Source: Plantibacter flavus
Lineage (GTDB): Bacteria > Actinomycetota > Actinomycetes > Actinomycetales > Microbacteriaceae
Direction of reading: 5' to 3'
DNA: 64,000 bases
Assembly (NCBI RefSeq): GCF_002024505.1
Contig: NZ_CP019402.1
Location: forward strand, 3,162,001 to 3,226,000
The position numbers and the translations under genes were made by a program. Each line of letters starts with the position of its first letter. The stretch's first letter is position 1. The notes beneath the pieces are model-generated. The model was not told the DNA's origin. It worked only from the letters and a program-made list of their open reading frames with translations, and made no database searches. Below are positions 38,168 to 45,783 of the stretch, one piece after another.

Positions 38168-38864
38168 GAAAACTCCAAACATTCGGTTGGATTTCAAGAT
38201 AGCAGACTGCAACCATATAGTTGGAGATCGGAAAACACTCGCCGCCGCGTCCCATCCCACCAACACCAACACCGGCACCGGCACCGGCACCGGTGCAGTT
38301 TCCGCCAGCGCACTCATTCGCCAGCTCACCAAGGGTGCTGCCACGATGAAGGAACTGATCTTTCACCGCCTCGCCGACAAGTAGATCTGGTCTGCGGCAG
38401 CGGTGGCGACCGAGGTCAAGGGGCCTCTGGGAGTGATCGAGGTCGACGCGCGATGGCATTCGCGGCCACCCTCGACCGTCCGACTTCTCAATAGATTCGG
38501 TCTCCCTGAGAGCTTGGTCCTCGACCAGGGACCAACGGACGACGCCTGGCCGGGTACCGGAATGGTAGATGTCGCGTGGTTTCACCCGTCCGGCGTTGAC
38601 GGCTTCGCGGCCAAACGGCTGAATGGAATCTGTTCGGTCGTCGCAGGCGTCCAAGCGTGATGATGACCGATTGCCTCCTAGCCCCCACACCCGACTCGCC
38701 ACGAGGCTTCAGCTCCCAGATGCCTAGGACGATCAGCCGGATCTCCATGCGCGCGCCAGCCCGTTCTTTGGTTGACCTTGGGGTCCGAACGCCCGAATCC
38801 CTCGAGGAACATCCTCTGGTCTCGCAGCCCGCCTCTGCGCTCGCACACATCTTCAAGGACACCA
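38168..38864. other. Intergenic region with operator-like palindrome and hexamer repeat
   Basis: These 697 bases hold no supported gene. CAACCATATAGTTG at 38210-38223 resembles a TetR/MarR-type operator in front of the membrane-protein gene. A hexamer repeat lies at 38258-38293. A plus frame at 38403-38660 has ordinary-looking residues but no ribosome site or family; it may be a remnant. Confidence 0.5.
38258..38293. repeat. Six tandem hexamers (2x CACCAA, 4x CACCGG)
   Basis: A 36-bp run of six-base units lies in non-coding DNA about 90 bp upstream of the membrane-protein gene. Such a run may vary in copy number between strains. Confidence 0.9.
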
Positions 38865-39338
38865 ATGAACACCGAACCCCCGGCATCGCTGTGCGAGATT
38901 CAAAACAAGCGCCACGCCCTGCAACAGGCCGTCGTTCAGGACTTCCTTGACGACCTCCCAGAACCAGTGCATCTTGCTGACATCGCAAAGCGGCTCTACC
39001 TCAGCTACTCCCTCGTGAAGTACTACCTGACAACGGGGCAACTCGTTGGGGTGTTGCGAAACGGGAGGTGGAACATCGACGCGTATGCCAGCCGAGAGTG
39101 GATCGGTAGATTTCTCGCGTCGCGAGCGAGCCGCCGTCTTCGTCTCCATCGACCGAATGAAGTTCCGGACGCGATCTCTGTTTTGGTGACCGCGCCAGAC
39201 GCACTCGAGCGGCTGCGTCAGTTGCAATCGGTCGATCTGACCGCAGATGCCGTCGTGGAGCATGCACTTCGGGTTCTTCCAATGAGCGACTCAGTGCTCG
39301 TTCTGCACGCGATCGACGAATTGACCGAGGTGACATGA
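38865..39338 (+). CDS. Helix-turn-helix-like protein of the integrative element
   Basis: The protein has 157 residues; the ATG has AAGGA five bases upstream. Residues about 35-60 (LADIAKRLYLSYSLVKYYLTTGQLVG) look like a winged or excisionase-type helix-turn-helix, followed by a basic region (RASRRLRLHR) and an acidic helical C terminus. No exact family is recognised. It is coupled to the next membrane-protein gene (ATGA overlap) and lies upstream of the excisionase and integrase, so it may be an accessory regulator of the element. Confidence 0.6.
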   Translation: MNTEPPASLCEIQNKRHALQQAVVQDFLDDLPEPVHLADIAKRLYLSYSLVKYYLTTGQLVGVLRNGRWNIDAYASREWIGRFLASRASRRLRLHRPNEVPDAISVLVTAPDALERLRQLQSVDLTADAVVEHALRVLPMSDSVLVLHAIDELTEVT

Positions 39339-39676
39339 CGAAGATTTCTCGAAATGCTCGGACGCTCCGAGAAGGTATCTCTGCCGGTGTCAGTATCAGG
39401 CGCGAGCGAGGAACACGCCGTTTCGAAACGCCGCCAAAACGAGATCCTTTCGTACTGGGGTCGCTGGTCGTAGGGGTCTTATTCTTCGACTGCGTCATTG
39501 GCCTGGTCCTTGCCCTCATCACGCAGTCCCTCTGTTTGGGCCGTGGACACAGTGGGTGGGTGGGTCCGGGGATCGCGATTGCACTCGTTCTCTGCCAGTC
39601 CGGCATCTTGGCGATCGGCTCCAGCCTTGCGCTTTCCCGCGCGTCGCACGAGGGTACCGTAAGCGACTCTTCCTAA
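39335..39676 (+). CDS. Small membrane protein of the integrative element
   Basis: The protein has 113 residues; the ATG overlaps the stop of the HTH-like gene. A basic N-terminal half (about 45 residues) precedes two hydrophobic helices (LVVGVLFFDCVIGLVLALIT and GIAIALVLCQSGILAIGSSLAL). It resembles small membrane proteins carried by many integrative elements, but no family is recognised. Function unknown. Confidence 0.58.
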   Translation: MTKISRNARTLREGISAGVSIRRERGTRRFETPPKRDPFVLGSLVVGVLFFDCVIGLVLALITQSLCLGRGHSGWVGPGIAIALVLCQSGILAIGSSLALSRASHEGTVSDSS

Positions 39677-40007
39677 GAGTGCATCGCGCTGAGACCCCAC
39701 TTCAGACCTGTTGCGAGAAGCAACGGCGGACCGCGCGCGTCAATGGCACCAAAGACACTCAGACCGACGACGCAATTCGAGGACGTACCGCTGGGCAGCG
39801 TTACCGTTCAACGCTGAGGATCGGCATCGTCGCCTGAGTGCTTGATGGTAGGAGGCGAGCAAGAGAGTGGTCTGAAGTCTGGAGCCCTGGCGACCGCCCA
39901 GCCCACTGGAACCGAGTCAGGAGGGGAGGTCCGCCGAAGGTTCCCGGGTGCGACAAGGGACTGTGCCGGTCGCCGCCGGTCCCCCGCCTTCAGATTGGAC
40001 TGCCCCC
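39677..40007. other. Non-coding region before excisionase
   Basis: These 331 bases contain no convincing gene, RNA or repeat. They probably hold the promoter of the excisionase-integrase pair. Confidence 0.5.
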
Positions 40008-40193
40008 ATGCCTGTAGAGAAGCTCATGCTCACTGCCGAGGAAGCTGCTGAATCGCTCGGGGTCGGCCGTTCCACGGTCTACGATCTCATTCGACTCGGT
40101 CAGCTCTCCAGCGTGAAGATCGGACGCGCACGTCGCATTCCGGTCGCAGCCTTGCATCGCTTCGCCCGAACGTTGTCCGGTGAAGACGCGTAG
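40008..40193 (+). CDS. xis: Excisionase-like helix-turn-helix protein
   Basis: The protein has 61 residues from the ATG at 40008; an ATG at 40026 is also possible. It is a MerR-like HTH of the excisionase/AlpA group: MLTAEEAAESLGVGRSTVYDLIRLGQLSSVKIGRARRIPVAAL. It lies directly before the integrase, whose GTG overlaps its stop by one base (TAGTG). Such proteins steer the integrase toward excision and may also repress it. Confidence 0.82.
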   Translation: MPVEKLMLTAEEAAESLGVGRSTVYDLIRLGQLSSVKIGRARRIPVAALHRFARTLSGEDA

Positions 40194-41347
40194 TGGGCCA
40201 ACGCGCCAACGGCGAAGGTTCGATCTACAGGCGCGAGGACGGCCAATGGACTGGCGCAGCATACGTGCTGGCCGCGAACGGAGCACGAAAACGTCGAACC
40301 GTCTACGGACACACCAAGGCGCAGGTCGCAGCCAAGCTCCGGGACCTCATCTCACAGACCGACGCAGGCGTCCCGACCGCCGTCTCGGGCTGGACCGTGA
40401 AGACCTACTCCGAGCACTGGCTGACGCACATCGCACCGAATGCGCTCCGCCCGACGACCAGAGCCAACTACGAGTGGGTTCTGCAGAAACACGTGATTCC
40501 ATCACTCGGCGCAAAGAAGCTCGAACAACTGACACCACAACACGTCCGAGAAATGCACAGCAGCATCGCACACACTGGCGTCTCGGCCCACACCGTTCGG
40601 CTTGCTCACGCTGTGCTCCGAAGCATCCTCGCCGAAGCAGCACGCGAGCAGCACGTCGGACGCAACGTCGCATCACTCGTCCGCGCGCCCAAGATCGAGC
40701 ACCAGGAAGTCGAGCCGTGGACCGCAGAGGAGGCCTCCAGCTTCCTGGATTCGAGCCGTGACTCGCAGTTCGCCGAGCTCTACGTACTCGCGCTGACGCT
40801 CGGACTTCGCCGGGGAGAATTGCTCGGCCTGCGCTGGGCTGATATCAACGCAGAGCGAACACAGCTCCGCGTGCGGCAGACCGCTCATCGCGCCGGAACC
40901 GGGCAGGGGATCTCGATCGGCCCGACGAAGACCGCGCGATCGCGTCGGACGCTGCCGCTACCCGCCAGGGCCATCGCTGCGCTCAGAACACGAGCAGCCC
41001 ACCAACTGTCCGATCAACGCGCCGCCGGCGAAGCCTGGTTCGACTCAGGGCTCGTCTTCACCACGCGGACAGGCACACCGATCGAACCTAGCAACCTCCG
41101 GCGCAGCTTCGACAAAGAGATCACCGCTGCAGACGTGCGCCGGATCCGTTTCCACGACATGCGCCACACTTGCGCATCGCTCCTTCTGGCCCAGGGCGTG
41201 CAGATGCGCACGGTCATGGAGATCCTCGGGCACGCCAATATGGCTATCACCTCCGACATCTACTCCCACGTCGCGCCGACGACGCTTCGGAACGCCTCAG
41301 ACGCGATGAACGCCGCTCTCGACTTCCCCACAGCAGGCCCAGCATGA
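40193..41347 (+). CDS. int: Tyrosine-recombinase integrase
   Basis: The protein has 384 residues from a GTG coupled to the excisionase stop. An AP2-like arm-binding N terminus (about 1-60) and a SAM-like core-binding region (about 65-150; NYEWVLQKHVIPSLG) precede the catalytic domain. Catalytic residues are visible: Arg in LGLRRGELLGLRW, His-x-x-Arg in FHDMRHTC, His in LGHAN and the nucleophile Tyr near residue 357 (SDIYSHV). It lies about 190 bp from the 3' end of tRNA-Thr, a classic attachment site, and three direct repeats between them are likely arm sites. Confidence 0.93.
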   Translation: MGQRANGEGSIYRREDGQWTGAAYVLAANGARKRRTVYGHTKAQVAAKLRDLISQTDAGVPTAVSGWTVKTYSEHWLTHIAPNALRPTTRANYEWVLQKHVIPSLGAKKLEQLTPQHVREMHSSIAHTGVSAHTVRLAHAVLRSILAEAAREQHVGRNVASLVRAPKIEHQEVEPWTAEEASSFLDSSRDSQFAELYVLALTLGLRRGELLGLRWADINAERTQLRVRQTAHRAGTGQGISIGPTKTARSRRTLPLPARAIAALRTRAAHQLSDQRAAGEAWFDSGLVFTTRTGTPIEPSNLRRSFDKEITAADVRRIRFHDMRHTCASLLLAQGVQMRTVMEILGHANMAITSDIYSHVAPTTLRNASDAMNAALDFPTAGPA

Positions 41348-41388
41348 CCGTGCACGTTCATCCTTGTTCGCCGTCGTCCGCGGGGTCG

Positions 41389-41420
41389 TTGCTACATGCG
41401 TTGCTACACGCGTTGCTACA
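41389..41420. repeat. Three direct repeats TTGCTACA (12-bp period)
   Basis: Three exact copies of TTGCTACA lie at 41389, 41401 and 41413, separated by 4-bp spacers (TGCG, CGCG). They sit between the integrase gene and the tRNA, the position of arm-type binding sites for this integrase. Confidence 0.75.
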
Positions 41421-41486
41421 TTTTCGTGCCTATCCGGCAGCTGTCGCCCGTCTTGGCAATTCGAGCCGGCCTCCGGGGCGACATAG

Positions 41487-41522
41487 AAAAAGCCGTTGAC
41501 CTGGGTTTTCCAGGGCAACGGC
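41487..41522 (-). terminator. Terminator of tRNA-Thr
   Basis: On the minus strand GCCGTTGCCCTGG and CCAGGTCAACGGC form a stem with one mismatch, followed by five Ts. It lies just downstream of the tRNA 3' end. Confidence 0.85.
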
Positions 41523-41538
41523 CGAGTGATGCTGGTGG

Positions 41539-41611
41539 AGCCGCCCAAGGGAATCGAACCCTTGACCTTCTCATTACGAGTGAGATGCTCTGCCGACTGA
41601 GCTAGGGCGGC
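41539..41611 (-). tRNA. tRNA-Thr (anticodon CGT)
   Basis: A 73-nt cloverleaf on the minus strand: acceptor arms GCCGCCC/GGGCGGC, D arm with AGCTCAGTCGG, anticodon loop CTCGTAA with anticodon CGT (plus-strand bases 41576-41578), and T arm GGTTCGATTCC. The CCA end is not encoded. Its 3' end faces the integrase and is the likely attachment site of the element. Confidence 0.93.
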
Positions 41612-41646
41612 GTGTGCGCTGGTCGCCCGGCGCACGAGTATCCATG

Positions 41647-42288
41647 TTAGCGCAGCTTTTGGACCGTCGTGTACAGCTCGGCGAAAGAACGACGGATCCG
41701 CTCGGCGAGGGACCCGGGCGTCGGCGCATCGGCCCAGCAACGCCACGCGTGGCGCAGGCCGGCGAAGCCCACCATCGTCACCATCCAGCAGCGGTCGAAC
41801 AGCGCCTCGGCGTCCTCCGCGAGCGTCGGGTCGTCGTTCAGCACCCGCCGCTCGACGACCTTGTAGAGGCCTTCCTCGAAGCCGCGCATACTCGCGATCC
41901 GCGCACCCAGCAGGTGCGGGTGGTCGCGCAGCACGTCCTTGCGGAGATGGTGGATCTCGACGTCCTCGTCGGCGTCCCCCACGGTCCGGGCCAGGAGCTC
42001 CCCCAGATCGGTGAGCACGTCGGTGGTGGGCCCGGCGGTCAGGAAGGCGTGCAGGGCGTCGCCGTCCGGGATCAGCGGGATGTCGCCGATCAGCGCCTCC
42101 TCCTTCGTCCCGAAGTAGTTGAAGAACGTCCGCGGCGAGACCTCCGCCCGACGGCTCACCTCCTCGACCGTCACGTTCTCGAGCCCCTGCTCACTCGCGA
42201 GCGTCAGCACCGCGTGCTGGATCGCCCGACGCGTCGCGAGCCGCTTCCGCTCGCGAAGCCCGAGTTCAGCCGGCGCCGTCATGGTCAT
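41647..42288 (-). CDS. TetR-family transcriptional regulator
   Basis: The protein has 213 residues. The N-terminal TetR helix-turn-helix is clear (RRAIQHAVLTLASEQGLENV ... VSPRTFFNYFGTKEEAL). The C-terminal 140 residues are helical, as in the ligand-binding part. The start is the ATG at 42288, with a second ATG at 42282. It lies downstream of the hydrolase gene with a 13-base gap and may be transcribed with it. The regulated target is unknown. Confidence 0.88.
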   Translation of the reverse strand: MTMTAPAELGLRERKRLATRRAIQHAVLTLASEQGLENVTVEEVSRRAEVSPRTFFNYFGTKEEALIGDIPLIPDGDALHAFLTAGPTTDVLTDLGELLARTVGDADEDVEIHHLRKDVLRDHPHLLGARIASMRGFEEGLYKVVERRVLNDDPTLAEDAEALFDRCWMVTMVGFAGLRHAWRCWADAPTPGSLAERIRRSFAELYTTVQKLR

Positions 42289-42301
42289 CAGGATCCCGCC
42301 G

Positions 42302-43927
42302 TCAACTGCACATCGGGTCCTTCGACGGCACCGTGCCGTCGATGAGGTACTGATCGACCGCCTGGTTCACGCAGTCGCTGCCCTTGTTGTAGCCCGTGTG
42401 ACCCTCACCCTTGTAGGTGATCAGCTGACCCTTGTCGAGCTGCTCCGCGAGGTTCTGCGCCCAGACGTACGGCGTGGCCGGGTCGTTCGTCGTCCCGACG
42501 ACGAGGATCGGCGCTGCGCCCTTCGCGTGGATCTCCCCACGCTCGGTCCGCGTCTGGTACGGCCAGTTGGCGCAGAACGTGTCGCCGTAGGCCATGTACT
42601 CGCCGATCACGGGAGCCGCCTCCTCCAGCTGCGTCGCTTCGTCGGCCATCTTCGTCTTGTCGTCGTCGTAGCTGTAATCGAGGCAGTTGATCGCGTTGAA
42701 GGCCTCGGTCTGGTTGTCGGCGTACTTGCCGGACTCGTTGCGACCGTTGTAGCCGTCGGCGAACTGGAACGCGATGTCGGTCCCGCCCTGCATGACCTCG
42801 TCGAACATCTGGCTGAGGTACGGCCAGGCATCGGCCTGGTACAGCGGGTAGATGATCGCCGTGAGCAGCGTGTTGCCGCCCAGCTCACGTCCGTCGTCAC
42901 CGGGGATCGGGTTCGCGTCGACCTCGTCGAGGAGCGTCTTGATCTCGGTCATCGCGCTGTCGACCGAGCCACTGAACGGGCAGTCCTTGCCAGTCATGCA
43001 GTCCTCGAGGTAGGCGCGCAGAGCACTCTCGAAGCCCTTGGCCTGCTCCTTGACGACCTCGAAGTTCGACGTCGACGGGTCGATCGCGCCGTCGAGCACA
43101 AGGCGCCCGACGTTCTTCGGGAAGAGCTCCGCGTACGTCGCACCGAGGAAGGTGCCGTACGAGTACCCGAGGTAGTAGAGCTGCTTGTCGCCGACGGCGG
43201 CGCGCAGCATGTCGAGGTCCTTCGCCGCGCTCTGCGTGTCGACGAACTCGAGCATCTTGCCCGTCTCCTCCGCACACGCGTCGCCGAAGTCCTTCGCGGC
43301 CTTCTCGTTCGCGGCGATCCACTCGTCGGAACCGCGCTTCCCCGGCGTGACGTCGTACAGGTAGGCGTCCATCTCCGAGTCGGTCAGACATTTCACCGGC
43401 GTCGACTTCCCGACACCGCGGGGGTCGAAGCCGACGACGTCGAAGTTCTCCTGGAGGTCCTTGTCGACCGCGAAGTCGAGGCTGTCGGCGACGAGGCTGT
43501 AACCGGAACCACCCGGGCCGCCGGGGTTCATGAAGAGCGAGCCGATCGGCTTGCCGTTCGTGGCCTGGTGCCGCACGAGCGCCAGGGAGAGTTCGCCGTC
43601 CGAGGGGTTGTCCCAGTCGATGGGCGCCTTCGCCGTGGCGCACTCGAAGCCGTCGGCACAGCCGCTGGTCTTCCAGTCGAGCTTCTGCTCGTAGAAGGGC
43701 TTCAGCTCGGCGTCGACGTCGCTCGTCGCCGGCGAGGAGGACGACGTCGTCGGCTCGGCGGCCTTCGGCGGCAGGAAGGCGGTCACGCACCCGCTCAGGG
43801 TGAGCGCCGCGACCGCGAGACCGGCCACCAGGGCGACCCGCGCCGTACGGCGCGCACCGGGACCCCTGCGACGGGATGCACCGGTCGATCCCGTCGAGTC
43901 CGACGGCTGCTGCCTGGGCGAAGTCAC
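42302..43927 (-). CDS. Secreted alpha/beta-hydrolase lipoprotein (TAP-like, S33)
   Basis: The protein has 541 residues from a GTG with GGGAG upstream. A long N terminus leads to a lipobox (TLSGC, Cys47). The hydrolase fold is clear: the oxyanion region MNPGGPGGSGYS, the nucleophile elbow GYSYGT and the C-terminal catalytic-His segment GEGHTGY. The C-terminal TAP-like domain ends with two Cys residues. Homologues are proline-specific or tripeptidyl aminopeptidases of Streptomyces; a general cell-surface peptidase role is likely. It is next to holB, as in many related genomes. Confidence 0.88.
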   Translation of the reverse strand: MTSPRQQPSDSTGSTGASRRRGPGARRTARVALVAGLAVAALTLSGCVTAFLPPKAAEPTTSSSSPATSDVDAELKPFYEQKLDWKTSGCADGFECATAKAPIDWDNPSDGELSLALVRHQATNGKPIGSLFMNPGGPGGSGYSLVADSLDFAVDKDLQENFDVVGFDPRGVGKSTPVKCLTDSEMDAYLYDVTPGKRGSDEWIAANEKAAKDFGDACAEETGKMLEFVDTQSAAKDLDMLRAAVGDKQLYYLGYSYGTFLGATYAELFPKNVGRLVLDGAIDPSTSNFEVVKEQAKGFESALRAYLEDCMTGKDCPFSGSVDSAMTEIKTLLDEVDANPIPGDDGRELGGNTLLTAIIYPLYQADAWPYLSQMFDEVMQGGTDIAFQFADGYNGRNESGKYADNQTEAFNAINCLDYSYDDDKTKMADEATQLEEAAPVIGEYMAYGDTFCANWPYQTRTERGEIHAKGAAPILVVGTTNDPATPYVWAQNLAEQLDKGQLITYKGEGHTGYNKGSDCVNQAVDQYLIDGTVPSKDPMCS

Positions 43928-43936
43928 AGAGGCTCC

Positions 43937-45070
43937 CTACCGGACCGCCGACACGAGCATGGCCTCCAAGGCCAGCGCCGGGGCGACGTTCCCTTCGATT
44001 CGTGTGCGGGCGACGGAGATCGCCTCCAAGGTTTCGATCGTAACCGCAGGCGTCGTCCGGCGAGCGGCTTCCTCGAGTTCCGGACGCAATTCACGGTTGA
44101 TGATCGTGGCGTCGTGCCCCAGCTGCAGGAGCACGATGTCTCGGTACAGCGAGAGCAGGTCGACCATGATCCGGTCGAGGCCGTCGCGCAGGCTGCGGGT
44201 CGCGCGCCGCTTCTGGTCCTCCTCCATCGCCCGCACCTGCGAGCGGAGGGCCGGCGGGACCGACTGGCCGGGCTCGACGCCGAGCGAGCGCAGGGTGCTC
44301 TCCCGCTCCGCCTCGTCGCGCAGCGAGGTGTACGCCTTCGCGTCGTCGCCCGCCAGCTCCAGGAGGCGACCAGCGGTGACGACCGCCTGGCCGGCGCTCC
44401 GGATGTCGAGCACGGCACGGAGCGTGGACTCACGGCGCTGCCGCGCGCCGGGGTCGGTCGCGAGGCGGTGGGCCATGCCGACGTGGCTCTGCGCCTCGCG
44501 GGCGGCGCGTTCGGCGAGCTCGGGCGCCACGCCGTCACGCCGTTCCAGCAGCTCCGCGACGTCGTCGATGGTTGGGACGCCGAGGCGGACCGAGCGGACG
44601 CGCGACCGGATGGTGGGCAGCAGGTCGGCCTCGCTCGGTGCGCACAGCACCCAGATCGTGCTGCTCGGCGGTTCCTCGAGCGACTTCAGCAGCAGGTTGG
44701 AGGTGCGCTCGGTCATGCGGTCGGCGTCCTCGACGACCATGACGCGGAAGCGACCGACGGACGGCGCGCGGTAGGCGTTCCGGACGAGGTCGCGGACCTC
44801 GTCGATCGTGATGATCACGCGATCGGTGCTCAAGGCGGAGAGGTCAGGGTGGGTGCGGGCCTCCACTTGACGACGGGTGACGTCGTCGCCCCCGGGCTCG
44901 CGGCTGAGGAGCGCGGCGGCGAAGGCGTAGGCGAGGGTCGACCGGCCGGAACCGGGCGGCCCGGTGATGAGCCAGGCGTGGGTGAGGCCCTTGGGCGTGA
45001 TCGGGTCCGACGCCGACTGGAGGAGCTCGATCGCGTCGCGTTGACCCGTCAAGTCGGTCCAGGAAGCCAT
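43937..45070 (-). CDS. holB: DNA polymerase III subunit delta'
   Basis: The protein has 377 residues. It is an AAA+ clamp-loader subunit, with the P-loop WLITGPPGSGRSTLAYAFA (about residue 32), Walker B-region DRVIITIDEVR, the sensor region VMVVEDADRMTERTSNLLLKSLEEPP, and a C-terminal helical part. It lies 77 bases downstream of tmk, the usual actinobacterial order topA-tmk-holB. Part of the replication clamp loader in the cytoplasm. Confidence 0.93.
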   Translation of the reverse strand: MASWTDLTGQRDAIELLQSASDPITPKGLTHAWLITGPPGSGRSTLAYAFAAALLSREPGGDDVTRRQVEARTHPDLSALSTDRVIITIDEVRDLVRNAYRAPSVGRFRVMVVEDADRMTERTSNLLLKSLEEPPSSTIWVLCAPSEADLLPTIRSRVRSVRLGVPTIDDVAELLERRDGVAPELAERAAREAQSHVGMAHRLATDPGARQRRESTLRAVLDIRSAGQAVVTAGRLLELAGDDAKAYTSLRDEAERESTLRSLGVEPGQSVPPALRSQVRAMEEDQKRRATRSLRDGLDRIMVDLLSLYRDIVLLQLGHDATIINRELRPELEEAARRTTPAVTIETLEAISVARTRIEGNVAPALALEAMLVSAVR

Positions 45071-45108
45071 GCGTCCAGGATACCGGGCGGTACCGACGTG
45101 AGCCGGCG

Positions 45109-45130
45109 GAGCCCTTCGACAGGCTCAGGG
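45109..45130. repeat. Short palindromic extragenic repeat
   Basis: GAGCCCTTCGACAGGCTCAGGG between tmk and holB forms a GAGCC/GGCTC hairpin. This sequence type is a common dispersed repeat in several actinobacterial genomes; only one clear copy is in the window, with a weaker relative near 29200. Confidence 0.5.
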
Positions 45131-45147
45131 ACCGAGAGGATGTGCAC

Positions 45148-45783
45148 TCAGAGGAGCGGCGCGATGCGGGCCTGGATGTCGGCGGCCAGTCGCTCGGGCG
45201 GGAGCGCGGCGTCGACGACGAGGAACCGCTCGGGCTCCGCGGCCGCGAGGGCCAGGAACGACTCCCGCACCCGGGTGTGGAAGTCCTGCGCCTCCGCCTC
45301 GAGCCGGTCGAATCGCTTGTTGGCGTTGTCGAGACGGCCGCGGGCGACGGCGACGTCCAAGTCGAGCAGGACGGTCACGTCGGGCAGGAGGTCCTCGGCG
45401 GCCCAGAGCGAGATGTCGCGGATCTGCTGGGCGTCGAGCACGCGTCCGCTGCCCTGATAGGCGACCGACGAGTCCAGGTACCGGTCCTGCAGGACGACCT
45501 CGCCCCTCGCGAGAGCCGGGCGCACGACGGTGGCGATGTGGTGTGCGCGGTCCGCCGCGTAGAGCAGGGCCTCGGCACGTGGGCTGATGTCGCCTCGGTG
45601 ATGCAACACGATCTCGCGGATCTCGACACCGAGCTCACTGCCGCCCGGCTCGCGGGTCCGGACGACCGTCCGCCCCTGCTGCTCGAACCAGTCGCTCAAC
45701 AGCCGCGCCTGCGTCGACTTCCCGACGCCGTCGCCACCCTCGAGGGTGATGTACAGGCCCCGAGGGCGTCCTCCCCCGCTCAC
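45148..45783 (-). CDS. tmk: Thymidylate kinase
   Basis: The protein has 211 residues from a GTG that overlaps the topA stop (GTGA). The P-loop LEGGDGVGKSTQARLL, the substrate-binding REPGGSE, DRYLDSSVAYQGSGR and the lid region RGRLDNANKRFDRLE are all present. It converts dTMP to dTDP for DNA synthesis. It belongs to the topA-tmk-holB block. Confidence 0.96.
   Translation of the reverse strand: MSGGGRPRGLYITLEGGDGVGKSTQARLLSDWFEQQGRTVVRTREPGGSELGVEIREIVLHHRGDISPRAEALLYAADRAHHIATVVRPALARGEVVLQDRYLDSSVAYQGSGRVLDAQQIRDISLWAAEDLLPDVTVLLDLDVAVARGRLDNANKRFDRLEAEAQDFHTRVRESFLALAAAEPERFLVVDAALPPERLAADIQARIAPLL

Noticed and set aside
38403..38660. 85-residue plus-strand frame
   Set aside because: No ribosome site, no family, and it is preceded by stops; it may be a remnant but is not supported.
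36879..38702. 607-residue minus-strand open frame
   Set aside because: Only the part from the GTG at 37829 has a ribosome site and a Rossmann motif; the upstream part covers the membrane-protein gene in another frame and a hexamer repeat.
41389..41420. CRISPR-like direct repeats
   Set aside because: Units are only 8 bp with 4-bp spacers, too short for CRISPR, and they fit integrase arm sites.
42119..45457. 1112-residue plus-strand frame opposite holB and the hydrolase
   Set aside because: It is antisense to three well-supported genes and is a high-GC shadow frame rich in Arg and Val.
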